The notes: a model not told the origin generated them from the letters alone. Numbered from the stretch's first letter, positions 1 to 10,932 are shown. The stretch is DNA of 64,000 nt from Pseudomonadota bacterium (GCA_021802555.1 JAJZRU010000007.1:43697-107696); one strand, 5' to 3'. Translations and numbers: made by a program.

Positions 1-2
1 CG

Positions 3-284
3 CCTGAGGCCTCTGCCGAGCCGGTCGTGCCGCCGCAGGCGCACACCTGTCCGGCCGCCGGCTGGTACGTCCAATTGGGCGCACTGCGCGGCACGGCGCA
101 TGTCCGCGATCTCGTGGCACAGGGGCGGGAGCATAGCTTCCCGACCTGCACCGTCGATGCGCACGGGCTCACGCTGGTGCTGGCGGGGCCTTACCGCGAT
201 GGGCACGAAGCGGCGCGCGCGCGCGATCGGATCGAGCAGGCGCTGGGTGTCCGGGGGTTTCTGCGCAGGAATGGAGGCCGTTGA
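3..284 (+). CDS. SPOR-domain protein, C-terminal part (5' end outside window)
   Basis: The frame is open from the first bases of the window with no stop upstream, so the gene begins before position 1 and only about 93 residues are visible. The visible part reads as a SPOR domain: an opening WYVQLGA strand, then LAGPYRDGHEAARARDRIE near the end. This is the usual pattern of a roughly 70-residue peptidoglycan-binding fold that recognises denuded glycan strands at septa. SPOR proteins act in the periplasm, usually anchored by an N-terminal membrane helix or lipid, which cannot be seen here. The stop lies about 80 bp before the flagellar regulator, whose promoter overlaps the gap, so the two are probably separate transcription units. 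The domain call is fairly secure; the overall protein identity is unknown. Confidence 0.6.
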   Translation, partial: PEASAEPVVPPQAHTCPAAGWYVQLGALRGTAHVRDLVAQGREHSFPTCTVDAHGLTLVLAGPYRDGHEAARARDRIEQALGVRGFLRRNGGR

Positions 285-331
285 CATGCCCCGGGCAGCC
301 GCAGCTCTGGATCCCGCGCCGGCCGGCGCGA

Positions 332-366
332 TGGACAGCCTCGGCGGGCAAAAATACAATCGTTCC
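332..366 (+). promoter_or_regulatory. sigma70-type promoter placing the start site at the ATG (leaderless)
   Basis: TGGACA (332-337), a 17-bp spacer and TACAAT (355-360) match the sigma70 consensus well. The -10 box is followed by only six bases before ATG at 367, so transcription would begin at or next to the start codon. No Shine-Dalgarno sequence precedes that ATG, which fits leaderless translation. The upstream in-frame ATG at 286 does have GGAGG (273-277), so a longer protein from an upstream transcript cannot be excluded. Confidence 0.6.
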
Positions 367-1414
<1,048 letters not shown>

Positions 1415-1425
<11 letters not shown>

Positions 1426-2659
1426 AGCCGATGGCGCCGAGGCCGCGCGCCTGGCGCAGGCCTTCGCCGTCTTCAACGAAACTTCCCGCACGCTCTCCGA
1501 GGCTTACGCCACCCTGCAGGTGGAGGTCGCATGCCTCAACGACGAACTGGCCCGCGCCAACGCCAAGCTGCGCGACGAACTGCTGGAAAAGGAGCGCCTG
1601 CACCGGCGCCTGGCCCTGCTGTTGCAGGCCCTGCCCGGCGCAGTGGTGAGCCTGGATCCGCAGGGGGTGATCCAGGACATGAACCCGGAAGCCGCGCGTC
1701 TGTTCGGATCCGAGGCTGTAGGCAGATCCTGGGCCGCGGTGGCGGAGGAATCGCTCTCCGGCGCCGGCAGCGACTGGCGCCTGCGGCGCGGCGCGGGCGC
1801 CGAGCTGCGCCTCACGCTGTCGGTCAACCCGCTGCCAGACGGGCAGGGGCGGTTGCTGCTGATGCAGGACGTCACCGAGGCGCGCCAGCGCGAGGAGGCC
1901 TTCCAGCGCCGCGAGCGCCTGGCGGCCCTGGGCGAGACCATGGCCGGGCTGGCCCATCAGTTGCGCACTCCGCTGGCCACGGCGCTTTTGTCCATCTCCC
2001 AGCTCACGCCCCAGACGGAACCCGCGCGCTTCGGCCGCCTGCGCGATCGTGGCATCGAACGGCTGCGCAGCCTGGAGCGCTCCATCAATGAAATGCTGCG
2101 CTTTCTGCGTGGCGAGGGCGGCGCGGGCACGGTGCCGCTGGACAAAGTATTATGGGATTTGCGTCAGGAATTTGATGATTTGCTGCGTCAAAAAAACGTC
2201 GCCCTGCGCATAGAAGAGCTCCCGCCCGGAGTCATCCTGCCCGGCGGCGGTCCTGCCTGGATCAGCGTGATCGGCAACATTTTGCACAACGCGCTGCACT
2301 ACAGCCCGGCCGGGAGCGCCATCGGCGTGTCGGCGCACGGCGACGGCCAGATGGTGCTCCTGCGCATAAGCGATGCTGGCCCCGGAATTGCTCTCCAGGA
2401 TTGCGAGCGGGTGTTCACGCCGTTTTACAGCACGCGCAGCGGGGGCACGGGCCTGGGCCTGGCCATCGTGCGTGATTTCGTGAACAGCATGGGCGGGCGC
2501 TGCTGGGCCGAGCCCGCGCAGGGTTCCGGCGCCTGCATTGCCCTGAGCGTGCCCCTGTGGCAGGGCGCCCAGGCGCTGGATAGCGGGCCTTTGAGGAGCC
2601 CGGACGGACGGGAAAAAGGAGAAGATCGTGACGGATGCCGCGCGAATACTGCTGGTTGA
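1415..2659 (+). CDS. flrB: PAS-domain sensor histidine kinase (FlrB/FleS-like)
   Basis: A 414-residue soluble kinase without membrane segments. In order: an N-terminal coiled coil (about residues 20-65), a PAS domain (about 70-165, beginning LPGAVVSLDPQGVIQDMN), a HisKA dimerisation helix with phosphoacceptor His181 in LAHQLRTPL, then an HATPase_c domain with N box (NILHNALHY), G1 (DAGPGI), F box (FTPFYS) and G2 (GTGLGLAI). Its ATG overlaps the previous gene by 11 bp, and its end overlaps the next by 32 bp. Kinases in this position phosphorylate the adjacent NtrC-type regulator to switch on class III flagellar genes. The role is inferred from domains and order. Confidence 0.85.
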
Positions 2660-3974
2660 GGATGACGAGGCGCTGGCCGAGGCGCTCCAGGACGCGCTGG
2701 ATCTGGCCGATTACGTGACCGTGCGCGCGCGCGACGGCGCAGAGGCGCTGCAGCTGCTGGCGGGGGAAGCTTTCCACCTCATGGTGAGCGATGTGAAGAT
2801 GGCGCCCATGGACGGCTACACGCTGCTGCGCCGGGCGCGCCAGGGATATCCCGAGTTGCCCATCCTGCTGATGACGGCCTGGGGCACCATCCAGGACGCC
2901 GTGGCCGCGCTGCAGCTGGGCGCGGTGGATTATCTGGTCAAGCCTTTCGACGCCGCCCTGCTGCTGGACAAGGTCAAACGCCATTTGCGCGTCCCGCGGC
3001 GCCAGGGCGAAGAGGGCCTGGTGGCGCGCGCCCCGGCCATGGCGGCGGCGCTGCAAGTGGCGCGGCGCGCGGCGCAGACCGATGTGGGCATCATGCTGCT
3101 GGGGGAAAGCGGCGTGGGCAAGGAGGTCATGGCGCGCTACATCCATTCCAAATCGCCGCGCGCCCAGGGGCCCTTCGTGGCGGTGAATTGCGCGGCCATC
3201 CCCGAGACGCTCCTGGAAACGACCCTGTTCGGCCACGAGAAGGGCGCGTTTACCGGGGCGAGCCAAGCCAGTCCGGGAAAATTCGAGCAGGCGCAGGGCG
3301 GCACCCTGCTGCTGGACGAGGTCACGGAAATGGCGCCCGGCTTGCAGGCCAAGCTCCTGCGCGTGCTGCAGGAGCGCGAAGTCGAGCGCGTGGGCGGCCG
3401 GCGCCGCGTGGCGTTGGATTTGCGCGTGATCGCCACCAGCAACCGCGACCTGCGCCAGGCGGTGGCGCAAGGCGTGCTGCGCGAGGATTTGTACTATCGC
3501 CTGAACGTCTTTCCCATCCGCATCCCCGCCCTGCGCGAGCGCAAGGAAGACATCCTGCCGCTGACCGAACTGTTCCTCGAACGCTATGCCGCCGCTCACG
3601 GGTCGCGGCGCGTGCCGCAACTGGACGCGCGCGCGCGCCGCGCCATGCTGGAGTGGCGCTGGCCGGGCAACGTCCGGGAACTGGAGAACGTCGTGCAGCG
3701 CATGGTGATCCTGTGCGACGGCCGGGACATAGGTATCGATGACCTGATGCTGGAAGACGGCGCCCGGCTGGAGTTGCCGCCCGGCGAGCCCGAAGGCGAC
3801 AGCGGCCTGGAGGGCGCCCAGGCGGAAAACGAGCGGCGCCTGATCGCCGATGCCCTCAAGGACAGCCAGGGTTCCAAGAAACAGGCTGCCGAACGCCTGG
3901 GCATCAGCCCGCGCACGCTGCGTCACAAGTTGCAGCGCCTGCGCGAGGCCGGGCTGGAAATCCAGTGGGCATGA
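2628..3974 (+). CDS. flrC: NtrC-family flagellar response regulator (FlrC/FleR-like)
   Basis: A 448-residue three-domain regulator. The receiver domain has the acidic pair at 12-13, phosphoacceptor Asp55 (VSDVKM) and the conserved Lys in YLVKPF. The AAA+ domain has Walker A GESGVGKE, GAFTGA and Walker B GTLLLDE. A Fis-type helix-turn-helix closes it (KQAAERLGISPRTLRHKL). The start is GTG at 2628, supported by AAGGAG at 2616-2621; it overlaps the kinase gene. It probably activates the sigma54 promoter located immediately downstream at 3977-3992. Confidence 0.88.
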   Translation: MTDAARILLVEDDEALAEALQDALDLADYVTVRARDGAEALQLLAGEAFHLMVSDVKMAPMDGYTLLRRARQGYPELPILLMTAWGTIQDAVAALQLGAVDYLVKPFDAALLLDKVKRHLRVPRRQGEEGLVARAPAMAAALQVARRAAQTDVGIMLLGESGVGKEVMARYIHSKSPRAQGPFVAVNCAAIPETLLETTLFGHEKGAFTGASQASPGKFEQAQGGTLLLDEVTEMAPGLQAKLLRVLQEREVERVGGRRRVALDLRVIATSNRDLRQAVAQGVLREDLYYRLNVFPIRIPALRERKEDILPLTELFLERYAAAHGSRRVPQLDARARRAMLEWRWPGNVRELENVVQRMVILCDGRDIGIDDLMLEDGARLELPPGEPEGDSGLEGAQAENERRLIADALKDSQGSKKQAAERLGISPRTLRHKLQRLREAGLEIQWA

Positions 3975-3976
3975 AT

Positions 3977-3992
3977 TGGCATGGCTATTGCT
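3977..3992 (+). promoter_or_regulatory. Sigma54 (RpoN) promoter of the fliE operon
   Basis: TTGGCATGGCTATTGCT matches the -24/-12 consensus TGGCACG-N4-TTGCW, with the invariant GG (3978-3979) and GC (3990-3991) separated by exactly 10 bp. The expected start site is near 4002, about 30 bp before fliE. It lies directly after the NtrC-type regulator, its likely activator. Confidence 0.85.
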
Positions 3993-4030
3993 CTGGCTAG
4001 TCCGAGCGCACAGCAAGGAGTGGATAGGTG

Positions 4031-4351
4031 ATGAAAGTCGACGCAATGGAAGCCCTCATCGGGCAGATGCGCGCCCTGGCCGCGGAGGCCGGCAGCAAGC
4101 CCCCGGCGCCGGGGGGCGGCGGGCCGGCGCCGGATTTCGCCAGCGCGCTCAAGGCTGCCATCGACGGCGTGAACCAGAGCCAGCACCAGGCCTCGGCCAT
4201 GGAGCAGCAATTCGCCGCCGGCACCGGCAACATGAGCCTGAGTGACGTCATGCTGGCGGCGCAAAAAGCCAACTTGTCCTTTCAAACCATGCTGCAGGTG
4301 CGCAACAAGCTGGTCAGCGCCTACCAGGACATCATGAACCTGCAGGTCTGA
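4031..4351 (+). CDS. fliE: Flagellar hook-basal body protein FliE
   Basis: A 106-residue FliE, which links the MS ring to the proximal rod and is exported early by the flagellar type III system. The C-terminal half carries the family pattern: NMSLSDVMLAAQKANLSFQT followed by VRNKLVSAYQDIMNLQV, the amphipathic helices that polymerise with the rod. The N-terminus is glycine/proline-rich and divergent. AAGGAG (4015-4020) precedes both a GTG at 4028 and the ATG at 4031; the ATG is preferred. First gene after the sigma54 promoter; fliF follows after 104 bp with no clear signal in the gap. Confidence 0.93.
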   Translation: MKVDAMEALIGQMRALAAEAGSKPPAPGGGGPAPDFASALKAAIDGVNQSQHQASAMEQQFAAGTGNMSLSDVMLAAQKANLSFQTMLQVRNKLVSAYQDIMNLQV

Positions 4352-4455
4352 GATGGCGGGGGCGAGGGGGCATGATGTTGCCGCAGGCAGGATGCTCTTG
4401 CCGCTGCGCCCGTTCGTCCGCTTCCGCCTGACGCCCGCCCGCAGCAGATAAAGCC

Positions 4456-6114
4456 ATGGCCGCCAATCCCGCAGCGATGTTGTCCGACCCCGTGGGCGCG
4501 TTCCGCAGCCTCGGCCCCAACCAGCGCTTGGGACTGGTGCTGGGCGTGGCGGGGCTCATCACCCTGGCCCTCGTCACGCTCATGTGGCTGCGTCAGCCCA
4601 ACTACCAGGTGCTCTACACCAATCTGTCCGAGCGTGACGGTGGCCTGGTCATCGCGCAACTGCAAAAACTCAACGTGCCTTATCGCATCACCGACGGCGG
4701 CGCGGTGATCCAGGTGCCCGGCAACCAGGTCTACGACACGCGCATGAAGCTCGCCGCCAACGGCTTGCCCAAGGGCGCCGGGGTGGGTTTCGAATTGCTG
4801 GACCACGAACCCTTGGGCACCAGCCAGTTCGTCGAGCGCGTGAATTACCAGCGCGCGCTGGAAGGATCGCTGGCGCACACGGTGGAATCGCTCTCGGCGG
4901 TGGAATCGGCCACCGTTCACTTGGCCATCCCCAAGCCGTCGGTGTTCGTGAGCGAGGCGGAAAAACCCTCGGCGTCGGTGCTGCTCAAGCTCTATCCGGG
5001 GCGCGTGCTGAGCGCGGCGCAGGTGGCGGGCATCGTCCATCTGGTGGCTTCTAGCATTCCGGGCTTGAATGAAAAAGACGTGACCATCGTCGATCAGGAT
5101 GGCAACCTGCTGACCGGGGCGCAATCCCAGCCGTCCAACAGCGAGCCCTCCCAGCTCGCTTACCGCAACGCGGTGGAGCAGCAATACCGGCACCAGATCG
5201 AAACCATCCTGGCGCCGCTGGTCGGCGCCGAAGGCGTGCGCGTGGCCGTCTCGGCCGACATCGATTTCGCCAAGACCGAGTCCAGCTCGGTGCAGTACGG
5301 CAACAACCATATGTTGAGCCAGCAGTCCAACAGCAGCACCAGCCAAGGCAACGCCGGCGCCGCAGCGGGCGTGCCGGGGGCGCTCAGCAACCAGCCGCCG
5401 GGTGGCGTGTCCGCCCCCTACAACGTCTCTTCCGGCGCGGTGCCGCTGTCGGCGCCGCTCACGCCTGCACAGTTGACCAAGCTCGCGCCCACGCTCAAAT
5501 CCCTGGCGCCGGCCAGCAGCAGCACGCAGCAGACCACCAATTACGATCTGGACAAGACGGTCAGCCACACCGTGCAGCCGGTCGGGGTGGTCAAGCGCCT
5601 GTCCGTCGCGGTGCTGGTGAACAACCAGGCGATTCCAGGCAAGAACGGCGCCGTGAAGATGCAGGCCCTCAATGCCCAGCAGCTCGCCCAGCTCACCCAG
5701 CTGACCAAGGACGCCATCGGCTTCAACGCCCAGCGCGGCGACACCGTCACGGTGGTCAACATGCCGTTCACGGCTGCGGCGCAGAAGGCGGCTGCCGAAG
5801 CCACGCCATGGTGGCGCGCCGAGTGGTTCTTCGACCTGCTGAGAAATACCGTGCCCTATGTCGTGGTGCTGATCCTCGGCTTCATGATCTACCGTGCGGT
5901 CAAGCGCAGCGGCGCCAAGCGCCCCGCCGCCGGCGTGCGCCAGGCGCCCGCTGCGGCAGCCGGTGCGCCGCGCGCGCCCCAGGCCGAGGCCGCGGCGCCC
6001 GCCGCCGGGGCGCGCACCTTGGACGAGGATGCCGCCGCCTCGCGCGAGCTGGTCAAGCAGGACCCGCGCCGCGCCGCCCAAGTGGTCAAGGAATGGTTGA
6101 CCGATGGCCAATGA
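4456..6114 (+). CDS. fliF: Flagellar MS-ring protein FliF
   Basis: A 552-residue inner-membrane ring protein, the usual FliF length. An N-terminal membrane segment (about residues 25-45, VLGVAGLITLALVTLMWL) is followed by the YscJ/FliF ring-building domains in the periplasm, a long Ser/Gln/Gly-rich loop (about 280-350), a second membrane segment (PYVVVLILGFMIYRAV, about 460-480) and a cytoplasmic tail ending in PRRAAQVVKEWL, the FliG-binding motif. The gene overlaps fliG by 11 bp, which suggests coupled translation of these interacting rings. Confidence 0.95.
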   Translation: MAANPAAMLSDPVGAFRSLGPNQRLGLVLGVAGLITLALVTLMWLRQPNYQVLYTNLSERDGGLVIAQLQKLNVPYRITDGGAVIQVPGNQVYDTRMKLAANGLPKGAGVGFELLDHEPLGTSQFVERVNYQRALEGSLAHTVESLSAVESATVHLAIPKPSVFVSEAEKPSASVLLKLYPGRVLSAAQVAGIVHLVASSIPGLNEKDVTIVDQDGNLLTGAQSQPSNSEPSQLAYRNAVEQQYRHQIETILAPLVGAEGVRVAVSADIDFAKTESSSVQYGNNHMLSQQSNSSTSQGNAGAAAGVPGALSNQPPGGVSAPYNVSSGAVPLSAPLTPAQLTKLAPTLKSLAPASSSTQQTTNYDLDKTVSHTVQPVGVVKRLSVAVLVNNQAIPGKNGAVKMQALNAQQLAQLTQLTKDAIGFNAQRGDTVTVVNMPFTAAAQKAAAEATPWWRAEWFFDLLRNTVPYVVVLILGFMIYRAVKRSGAKRPAAGVRQAPAAAAGAPRAPQAEAAAPAAGARTLDEDAAASRELVKQDPRRAAQVVKEWLTDGQ

Positions 6115-7120
6115 AGACGACCTCGGCGGCCTGGAGCGCGGCGCCATCCTGCTCCTGAGCTTGGGGGAGGATCAGGCCGCTGCGGTGATGCAGCACCTTT
6201 CTCCCCGCGAAGTGCAGAAGCTGGGCGCCACCATGGCGCGCATGAGCCGGGTGAGCGCCGATCAGGCCCATACCGTGCTGAAGGATTTTCGCCAGCGCTT
6301 GGAACACCAGACCGTGCTGGGATTGGGCGCGGATCAGTTCGTGCGCACTGCGCTGACCAAGGCGCTGGGCCAGGAGCGCGCCAACTCCCTCATCGAGCGC
6401 ATCCTGCACGGGGGCGAGTCGAGCGGCCTGGAGAACCTGAAATGGATGGAACCGCGCGCCGTCGCGGACCTCATCAAGCTGGAGCATCCGCAGGTCATCG
6501 CCCTCATCCTGGCCTATATCGACGCCGAGCAGGCCAGCGAAGTGCTGCAATTCCTGCCCCAGCGCACGGCTTCGGAGGCGGTGCTGCGCCTGGCCAACCT
6601 GGACAGCCTGCAGCCCTCCGCGCTCAAGGAACTCAACGAGATGCTGGAAGAGCAGCTGGCCGGCGATTCGCATAGCATCCAGGTATCCTCGGTGGGGGGG
6701 CCCAAGACGGCGGCCAACATCCTCAACCGCATGGAAACCGGCCAGGCCAATACCATCCTGGAGGATCTGCGCGGCCAGGACGAGGAAATCGCCGCCAAGA
6801 TCCAGGATCAGATGTTCGTCTTCGAAGACCTCATCAACGTCGACGACCGCAGCATCCAGACGCTGCTGCGGGAGGTGTCCTCGGAGACCCTGCTGCTGGC
6901 TCTCAAAGGGGTCAATCCCAGCCTCAAGGAGAAATTCTTCAACAACATGTCCAAGCGCGCCGCCGAAATGCTGCGCGACGACCTGGAGGCCAAAGGCCCG
7001 GTCAAGCTCAGCGACGTCGAGGCGGCGCACAAGGAGATCCTGCAGATCGCCACCCGCCTGGAGGCGGCCGGGCAGATCCAGCTCGGCGGCGGCGGGGGTG
7101 CGGAGGCCCTGGTTGAATGA
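6104..7120 (+). CDS. fliG: Flagellar motor switch protein FliG
   Basis: A 338-residue rotor protein that couples stator torque to switching. The middle domain has the EHPQ motif (KLEHPQVIALIL), and the C-terminal domain has the charged torque helix near VFEDLINVDDRSIQTLLREV, with the Arg/Asp/Glu residues expected to meet MotA/PomA charges. The N-terminal domain binds the FliF tail. The start overlaps fliF and the end overlaps fliH by 4 bp (ATGA). Confidence 0.96.
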   Translation: MANEDDLGGLERGAILLLSLGEDQAAAVMQHLSPREVQKLGATMARMSRVSADQAHTVLKDFRQRLEHQTVLGLGADQFVRTALTKALGQERANSLIERILHGGESSGLENLKWMEPRAVADLIKLEHPQVIALILAYIDAEQASEVLQFLPQRTASEAVLRLANLDSLQPSALKELNEMLEEQLAGDSHSIQVSSVGGPKTAANILNRMETGQANTILEDLRGQDEEIAAKIQDQMFVFEDLINVDDRSIQTLLREVSSETLLLALKGVNPSLKEKFFNNMSKRAAEMLRDDLEAKGPVKLSDVEAAHKEILQIATRLEAAGQIQLGGGGGAEALVE

Positions 7121-7791
7121 CCGTCATCCTGCGGCGTGAAGAGCTTTCCGAAGTAGCGCCCTGGCCCGCGCCCGCCGTGCAGGGCACGCCGGCGCGGGGG
7201 GCCGCACCGGCGCCGGAAGATGCCGGCCAGGCGCGTGTGCGCGCCGAGGCCGAAGGCCGGGCTCAGGGTTATCAGCAGGGCCATGCCGACGGTCTCGCGG
7301 CCGGGCGTGCGCAGGGCATGCGCGAGGCCGACGAGCTGCGCGCCCTGCTGGCGCCGCTGAGGGCCAGCCTGCACCGTCTGGAGCAGGCTACGGAAGAATC
7401 GCTCACGGCGCTCGCGCTGGAAATCGCGCGCCAAGTGCTGCGCCACGAGGTCAGAACCCATCCCGAGCAGATTCTGGCGGCGCTGCGCCAGGCGCTGAGC
7501 GCCTTCCCGCTGCGCGGCGGCACGCCCTGGGTGCGCCTGCACGCCGAAGACGTCGCGCTGGTGCGGGCACTGGCGCCGGAGATCGAGGCGGCGGGCGTGA
7601 CGCTGCTGGCCGACGACAGCCTGGAGCGGGGCGATCTGATCCTGGCCGCCGACAGCGAGGAAAAATGGGCCAAGCCGGACCGCCGCTGGCGCGGCCGCGG
7701 CCAGCCCGAGGGCGAGACGCGGCTGGATTTGCGCCTGGAGGAACGCTGGCGCCAGGTCATCGCCCAGCTGTTCGAGGCCTCGGACGCATGA
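7117..7791 (+). CDS. fliH: Flagellar export regulator FliH
   Basis: A 224-residue peripheral stalk-like partner of the FliI ATPase. Residues about 45-72 show the glycine-every-fourth-residue pattern typical of FliH ([21 protein letters not shown] region), forming a GxxxG helix. The C-terminal globular part has an [10 protein letters not shown] strand and a closing [15 protein letters not shown] helix. A basic insertion ([16 protein letters not shown]) sits between these two elements. The gene overlaps fliG and fliI by 4 bp each. Confidence 0.9.
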   Translation: MTVILRREELSEVAPWPAPAVQGTPARGAAPAPEDAGQARVRAEAEGRAQGYQQGHADGLAAGRAQGMREADELRALLAPLRASLHRLEQATEESLTALALEIARQVLRHEVRTHPEQILAALRQALSAFPLRGGTPWVRLHAEDVALVRALAPEIEAAGVTLLADDSLERGDLILAADSEEKWAKPDRRWRGRGQPEGETRLDLRLEERWRQVIAQLFEASDA

Positions 7792-9152
7792 GCGCAGCCG
7801 CACCGGACTGGGCGCGCCGCCTGGATGCGCTGAGACAGCGCCTGGACGGCGATGCCGTAAGCATGGCGCCCAGCGGCAGCCTGGTGCGCATGCGCGGCCT
7901 GATCCTGGAGGCGCGCGGCCTGGATGCCAGCATAGGTGCGCGCTGCCGCGTCAACATGCCGAACCAGAGGGGCATCGAAGCGGAGGTGGTGGGGTTTCAC
8001 GGCGATCTGCTGCAGCTCATGGCGGCAGGCGACATCCAGGGCCTGGCGCCGGGCGCGCGCGTTACGCCGCTGCCGGCGGACATACGGGTGCCGGCCGGCG
8101 ACAACCTGCTGGGGCGCGTGTTGGGCGGCAGCGGCAAGCCGCTGGACGGCCTGGGGCCCCTCATGCCCAGCAGCTATGTGTCGCTCGCCACCCATCCCAT
8201 CAACCCGCTGCAGCGGGCCCTCATACGCCAGCCGCTCGACGTCGGCGTGCGCACCATCAACGCCTTGTTCACCGTGGGGCGCGGCGCGCGCATGGGCCTG
8301 TTCGCCGGCAGCGGCGTGGGCAAGAGCGTGCTGCTGGGCATGATGGCGCGTAACACTGAAGCGGACGTGATCGTGGTCGGGCTGATCGGCGAGCGCGGCC
8401 GCGAAGTGCGCGAATTCATCGAAGACATCCTGGGCGCGGAAGGGCTGCGCCGCGCCGTGGTGGTGGCGGCGCCGGCCGATGCCTCGGCGCTGACGCGCAT
8501 CCGCGGCGCCCAGACGGCGACTGCGATCGCCGAGCATTTCCGCGATCAGGGGCGGCATGTCCTGCTGCTCATGGACTCGCTCACGCGCTACGCCCTGGCC
8601 CTGCGTGAAGTGGCGCTGGCGGTGGGCGAGCCGCCGGCGGCGCGCGGCTTTCCGCCCTCGGTGTTCGCCAAGCTGCCCGCGCTGGTGGAGCGCGCCGGCA
8701 ACGGCCGCGACGGTGCCGGCAGCATTACGGCTTTCTACACCATCCTCATGGAAGGCGACGACCAGCAGGACCCCATCGCCGACAACACGCGCGCCATACT
8801 CGACGGCCACATCGTGTTGAGCCGCCGCCTCGCCGAGCAAGGACACTATCCGGCCATCGATCTGGAAGCCTCGGTGAGCCGCGTCATGCAGAACCTGGTG
8901 ACCCCGGCGCATCTGCGATGCATGCATAAACTCAAGGAGCTGGAAGGCCGTTACAGCAGCCATCAGGATTTGATCGCGGTGGGGGCATACAACCCCGGCG
9001 CCGACCCCAATCTGGATCTGGCCGTGCAGGCCCATCCCGCCATTCGCGTCTTCCTGCGCCAGGACATGCGCGAAATCGTGAATCTGGCCGACAGCGAAAG
9101 GCTGCTGGCCGAGCTGATCGACCCTTATATCGCGGAGGGCAAGTCGGGCTGA
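7788..9152 (+). CDS. fliI: Flagellum-specific export ATPase FliI
   Basis: A 454-residue hexameric ATPase of the flagellar type III export gate, homologous to F1-beta. Walker A is GSGVGKS (about residue 174-180), the catalytic Glu is in [10 protein letters not shown], and Walker B is [11 protein letters not shown]. The C-terminal helical domain carries [21 protein letters not shown], characteristic of the FliI/YscN family. The start ATG overlaps fliH; an upstream in-frame extension lies entirely inside fliH and was discarded. Confidence 0.96.
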   Translation: MSAAAPDWARRLDALRQRLDGDAVSMAPSGSLVRMRGLILEARGLDASIGARCRVNMPNQRGIEAEVVGFHGDLLQLMAAGDIQGLAPGARVTPLPADIRVPAGDNLLGRVLGGSGKPLDGLGPLMPSSYVSLATHPINPLQRALIRQPLDVGVRTINALFTVGRGARMGLFAGSGVGKSVLLGMMARNTEADVIVVGLIGERGREVREFIEDILGAEGLRRAVVVAAPADASALTRIRGAQTATAIAEHFRDQGRHVLLLMDSLTRYALALREVALAVGEPPAARGFPPSVFAKLPALVERAGNGRDGAGSITAFYTILMEGDDQQDPIADNTRAILDGHIVLSRRLAEQGHYPAIDLEASVSRVMQNLVTPAHLRCMHKLKELEGRYSSHQDLIAVGAYNPGADPNLDLAVQAHPAIRVFLRQDMREIVNLADSERLLAELIDPYIAEGKSG

Positions 9153-9209
9153 GCCGGCAAGGGCGCGTGCGCACATGCGCAAAGTGGAGACTGATAAGGA
9201 CTTGAAAAC

Positions 9210-9662
9210 ATGAAGAATCGCTTGACGGTCATCAAGGAACTGCAACGCCGGGCCGGCGAGGAGGGCCAGGTGCTGGCGCAGGCGCTGGCGCGCCTCAAGT
9301 GCCAGCTGGCCGAGGCGGAAGGCAAGCTGGGCATGCTGCGCGATTATGCCGCCCAGTACCGCGCGCAATTGCAGCGCGCCGAAAGCGGCGGCGCGGAATG
9401 GAGCCGGGTGCTCGCCTTGCGCGCCTTCATTGCGCGCATCGACGAAACCGTTGCGGTGCAGGAAAACCAGCTCAACAACCTGCAATGCAGCGGCAACGGC
9501 CTGATGGCGCAATGGCAGCACGCCCACCGGCGGGAAAAAGCGCTCGGCCTGCTCGCCGGCCGGCACGAAATGGAAGCGCGCCTGCGGGCGGCGCACCGCC
9601 TGCAGAAGGAAATCGAGGATTGGACGCTGCGTGCGCAAGCGGCGGCATCGAGCCTGGCTTGA
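9210..9662 (+). CDS. fliJ: Flagellar export chaperone FliJ
   Basis: A 150-residue protein predicted to be almost entirely alpha-helical and coiled-coil, as expected for FliJ, the gamma-subunit-like stalk that inserts into the FliI hexamer and cycles chaperones. The N-terminal LTVIKELQRRAGEEGQVLAQ and the C-terminal RLQKEIEDW stretch fit the family. Sequence conservation in FliJ is weak, so the assignment rests on size, helical character and position between fliI and fliK. Confidence 0.85.
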   Translation: MKNRLTVIKELQRRAGEEGQVLAQALARLKCQLAEAEGKLGMLRDYAAQYRAQLQRAESGGAEWSRVLALRAFIARIDETVAVQENQLNNLQCSGNGLMAQWQHAHRREKALGLLAGRHEMEARLRAAHRLQKEIEDWTLRAQAAASSLA

Positions 9663-9697
9663 GTCTTGCTTGAAGAGAGGCCGTGACCTTTACCGCG

Positions 9698-10900
9698 ATG
9701 AGATCTGCCATGTCTGTCATCTCTGTGCCATCCGCTGCAAGCGAGGCCTTGCCGGGGGCCTCTTCCGGCGCGCCGCCGGAAGAGGCCGGCGCTGCGCCGT
9801 TCGCCCAAGTGCTCGCCAAGGCCGCTGCCGCAGGGCCGGGCGATCGCGCCGCCAACGCCAAGCCACAAGCAGCCGCCGCGGCCAAGCCGGCAGCCGGCCA
9901 GGGGCAGGACGCTGCGCCGCTGGCGGCGGTGCTGGCCGCCATGCTGCCCGAGCCCGCAGGCGCGCCGCCAGGCCAGGCCGAGGCGCCGCGCCGCGAATCC
10001 GCGCCCGAGAAAGACAGGGCGCCGCCGATGGGGCAGGGCGGCAATGGTTTGCCGCCCCTTGCCGTTCCTCTGATGCTTGCGTCTCCGCTGCAAAAACCGG
10101 CCGCGCCCGGGGCAGGCGGGGCGCAGGCGACCTCCGCTCCCGTCGGCGATGGGCTGCCGCGCGCGCAGTCGCGGATCCCGGGGGAAGCGCTGTTGCCGGG
10201 GGCGGTGCATGTCGACGCCAAAACGGGCTACCCGGCGGTCGCGGCCGGCGTGCAGCAGCTGCCGGCCGCGCACGGCGCGGAGGCCGGGGCGCCCGCCCCC
10301 GTCGTTTCGACGTTGCGCCAGGCGCCGGAAGCCGGCGCGCCGGCACCGCTTGATGCGGCCCAGGCCGGGTATGCGGCCGCGGCGCCGTCGCGTGCGGAAG
10401 CCGCGCCCGGTGCGCTGCCGGCCGCGGGCGCGGCCCAGCTTCCCTGGATGCCGCCGACGGCCAATGCCCAGCCGGCGGCTCCGCAGGCGACGGTCGCGGC
10501 GCCACTGGCTTCGCCGCACTGGGCCCAGGATCTCGGCGCGCAATTGCTCATCGGCATCCAGGGCAACGCCCAGACGCTCACGCTGCACGTCAACCCCCCA
10601 CAGCTCGGGCCGCTGCAAGTCCACCTGCAAGTGAGCGACGGCCAGGCCAGCGCGCTGTTCGTCTCGCCGCATCTGGCGGTGCGCCAGGCGCTGGAAGGCG
10701 CCATGCCGCAATTGAGGGACATTTTCGCCGGCGCCGGCATGGGGCTCCTGCAAGCCCAGGTGAGCGCCGACGGCGGCGGCGCGCGCCGCGACCCGCCCCG
10801 GCAGGGCGGCCGCGCACACGGGGCATTGCCGGTCGGGGAAGAGGAAAGCGCGTCCGGCTACGCCTACTGGCGGGCGGGATTCGTCAACACCTACGTTTGA
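9698..10900 (+). CDS. fliK: Flagellar hook-length control protein FliK
   Basis: About 400 residues. The first 260 are Ala/Pro/Gly-rich and low in complexity, as in FliK rulers; the last ~100 form the Flg_hook domain (LTLHVNPPQLGPLQVHLQV, then VRQALEGAMPQLRDIF), which flips FlhB from rod/hook to filament export. The start is uncertain: a GTG at 9683 sits too close to the purine-rich AGAGAGG, while ATG 9698 is reasonable but distant from it. A second FliK-like gene lies at 22423. Confidence 0.88.
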   Translation: MRSAMSVISVPSAASEALPGASSGAPPEEAGAAPFAQVLAKAAAAGPGDRAANAKPQAAAAAKPAAGQGQDAAPLAAVLAAMLPEPAGAPPGQAEAPRRESAPEKDRAPPMGQGGNGLPPLAVPLMLASPLQKPAAPGAGGAQATSAPVGDGLPRAQSRIPGEALLPGAVHVDAKTGYPAVAAGVQQLPAAHGAEAGAPAPVVSTLRQAPEAGAPAPLDAAQAGYAAAAPSRAEAAPGALPAAGAAQLPWMPPTANAQPAAPQATVAAPLASPHWAQDLGAQLLIGIQGNAQTLTLHVNPPQLGPLQVHLQVSDGQASALFVSPHLAVRQALEGAMPQLRDIFAGAGMGLLQAQVSADGGGARRDPPRQGGRAHGALPVGEEESASGYAYWRAGFVNTYV

Positions 10901-10932
10901 GCGGGGCCTGAGCGGCACCTGCGGAGAGGCGC

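Noticed and set aside
4368..4381. GG-N10-GC pattern before fliF, a possible second sigma54 promoter
   Set aside because: The -24 element lacks TGGCAC and the pattern is expected by chance in such GC-rich sequence.
7272..9638. A 788-codon minus-strand frame across fliH-fliI-fliJ
   Set aside because: Antisense artefact of high GC third positions; the flagellar genes on the + strand explain the region fully.
9714..9731. CTGTCATCTCTGTGCCAT, resembling a Pho box
   Set aside because: It lies in the coding start of fliK, in the middle of the flagellar operon, the second half-site is poor and no -10 follows.
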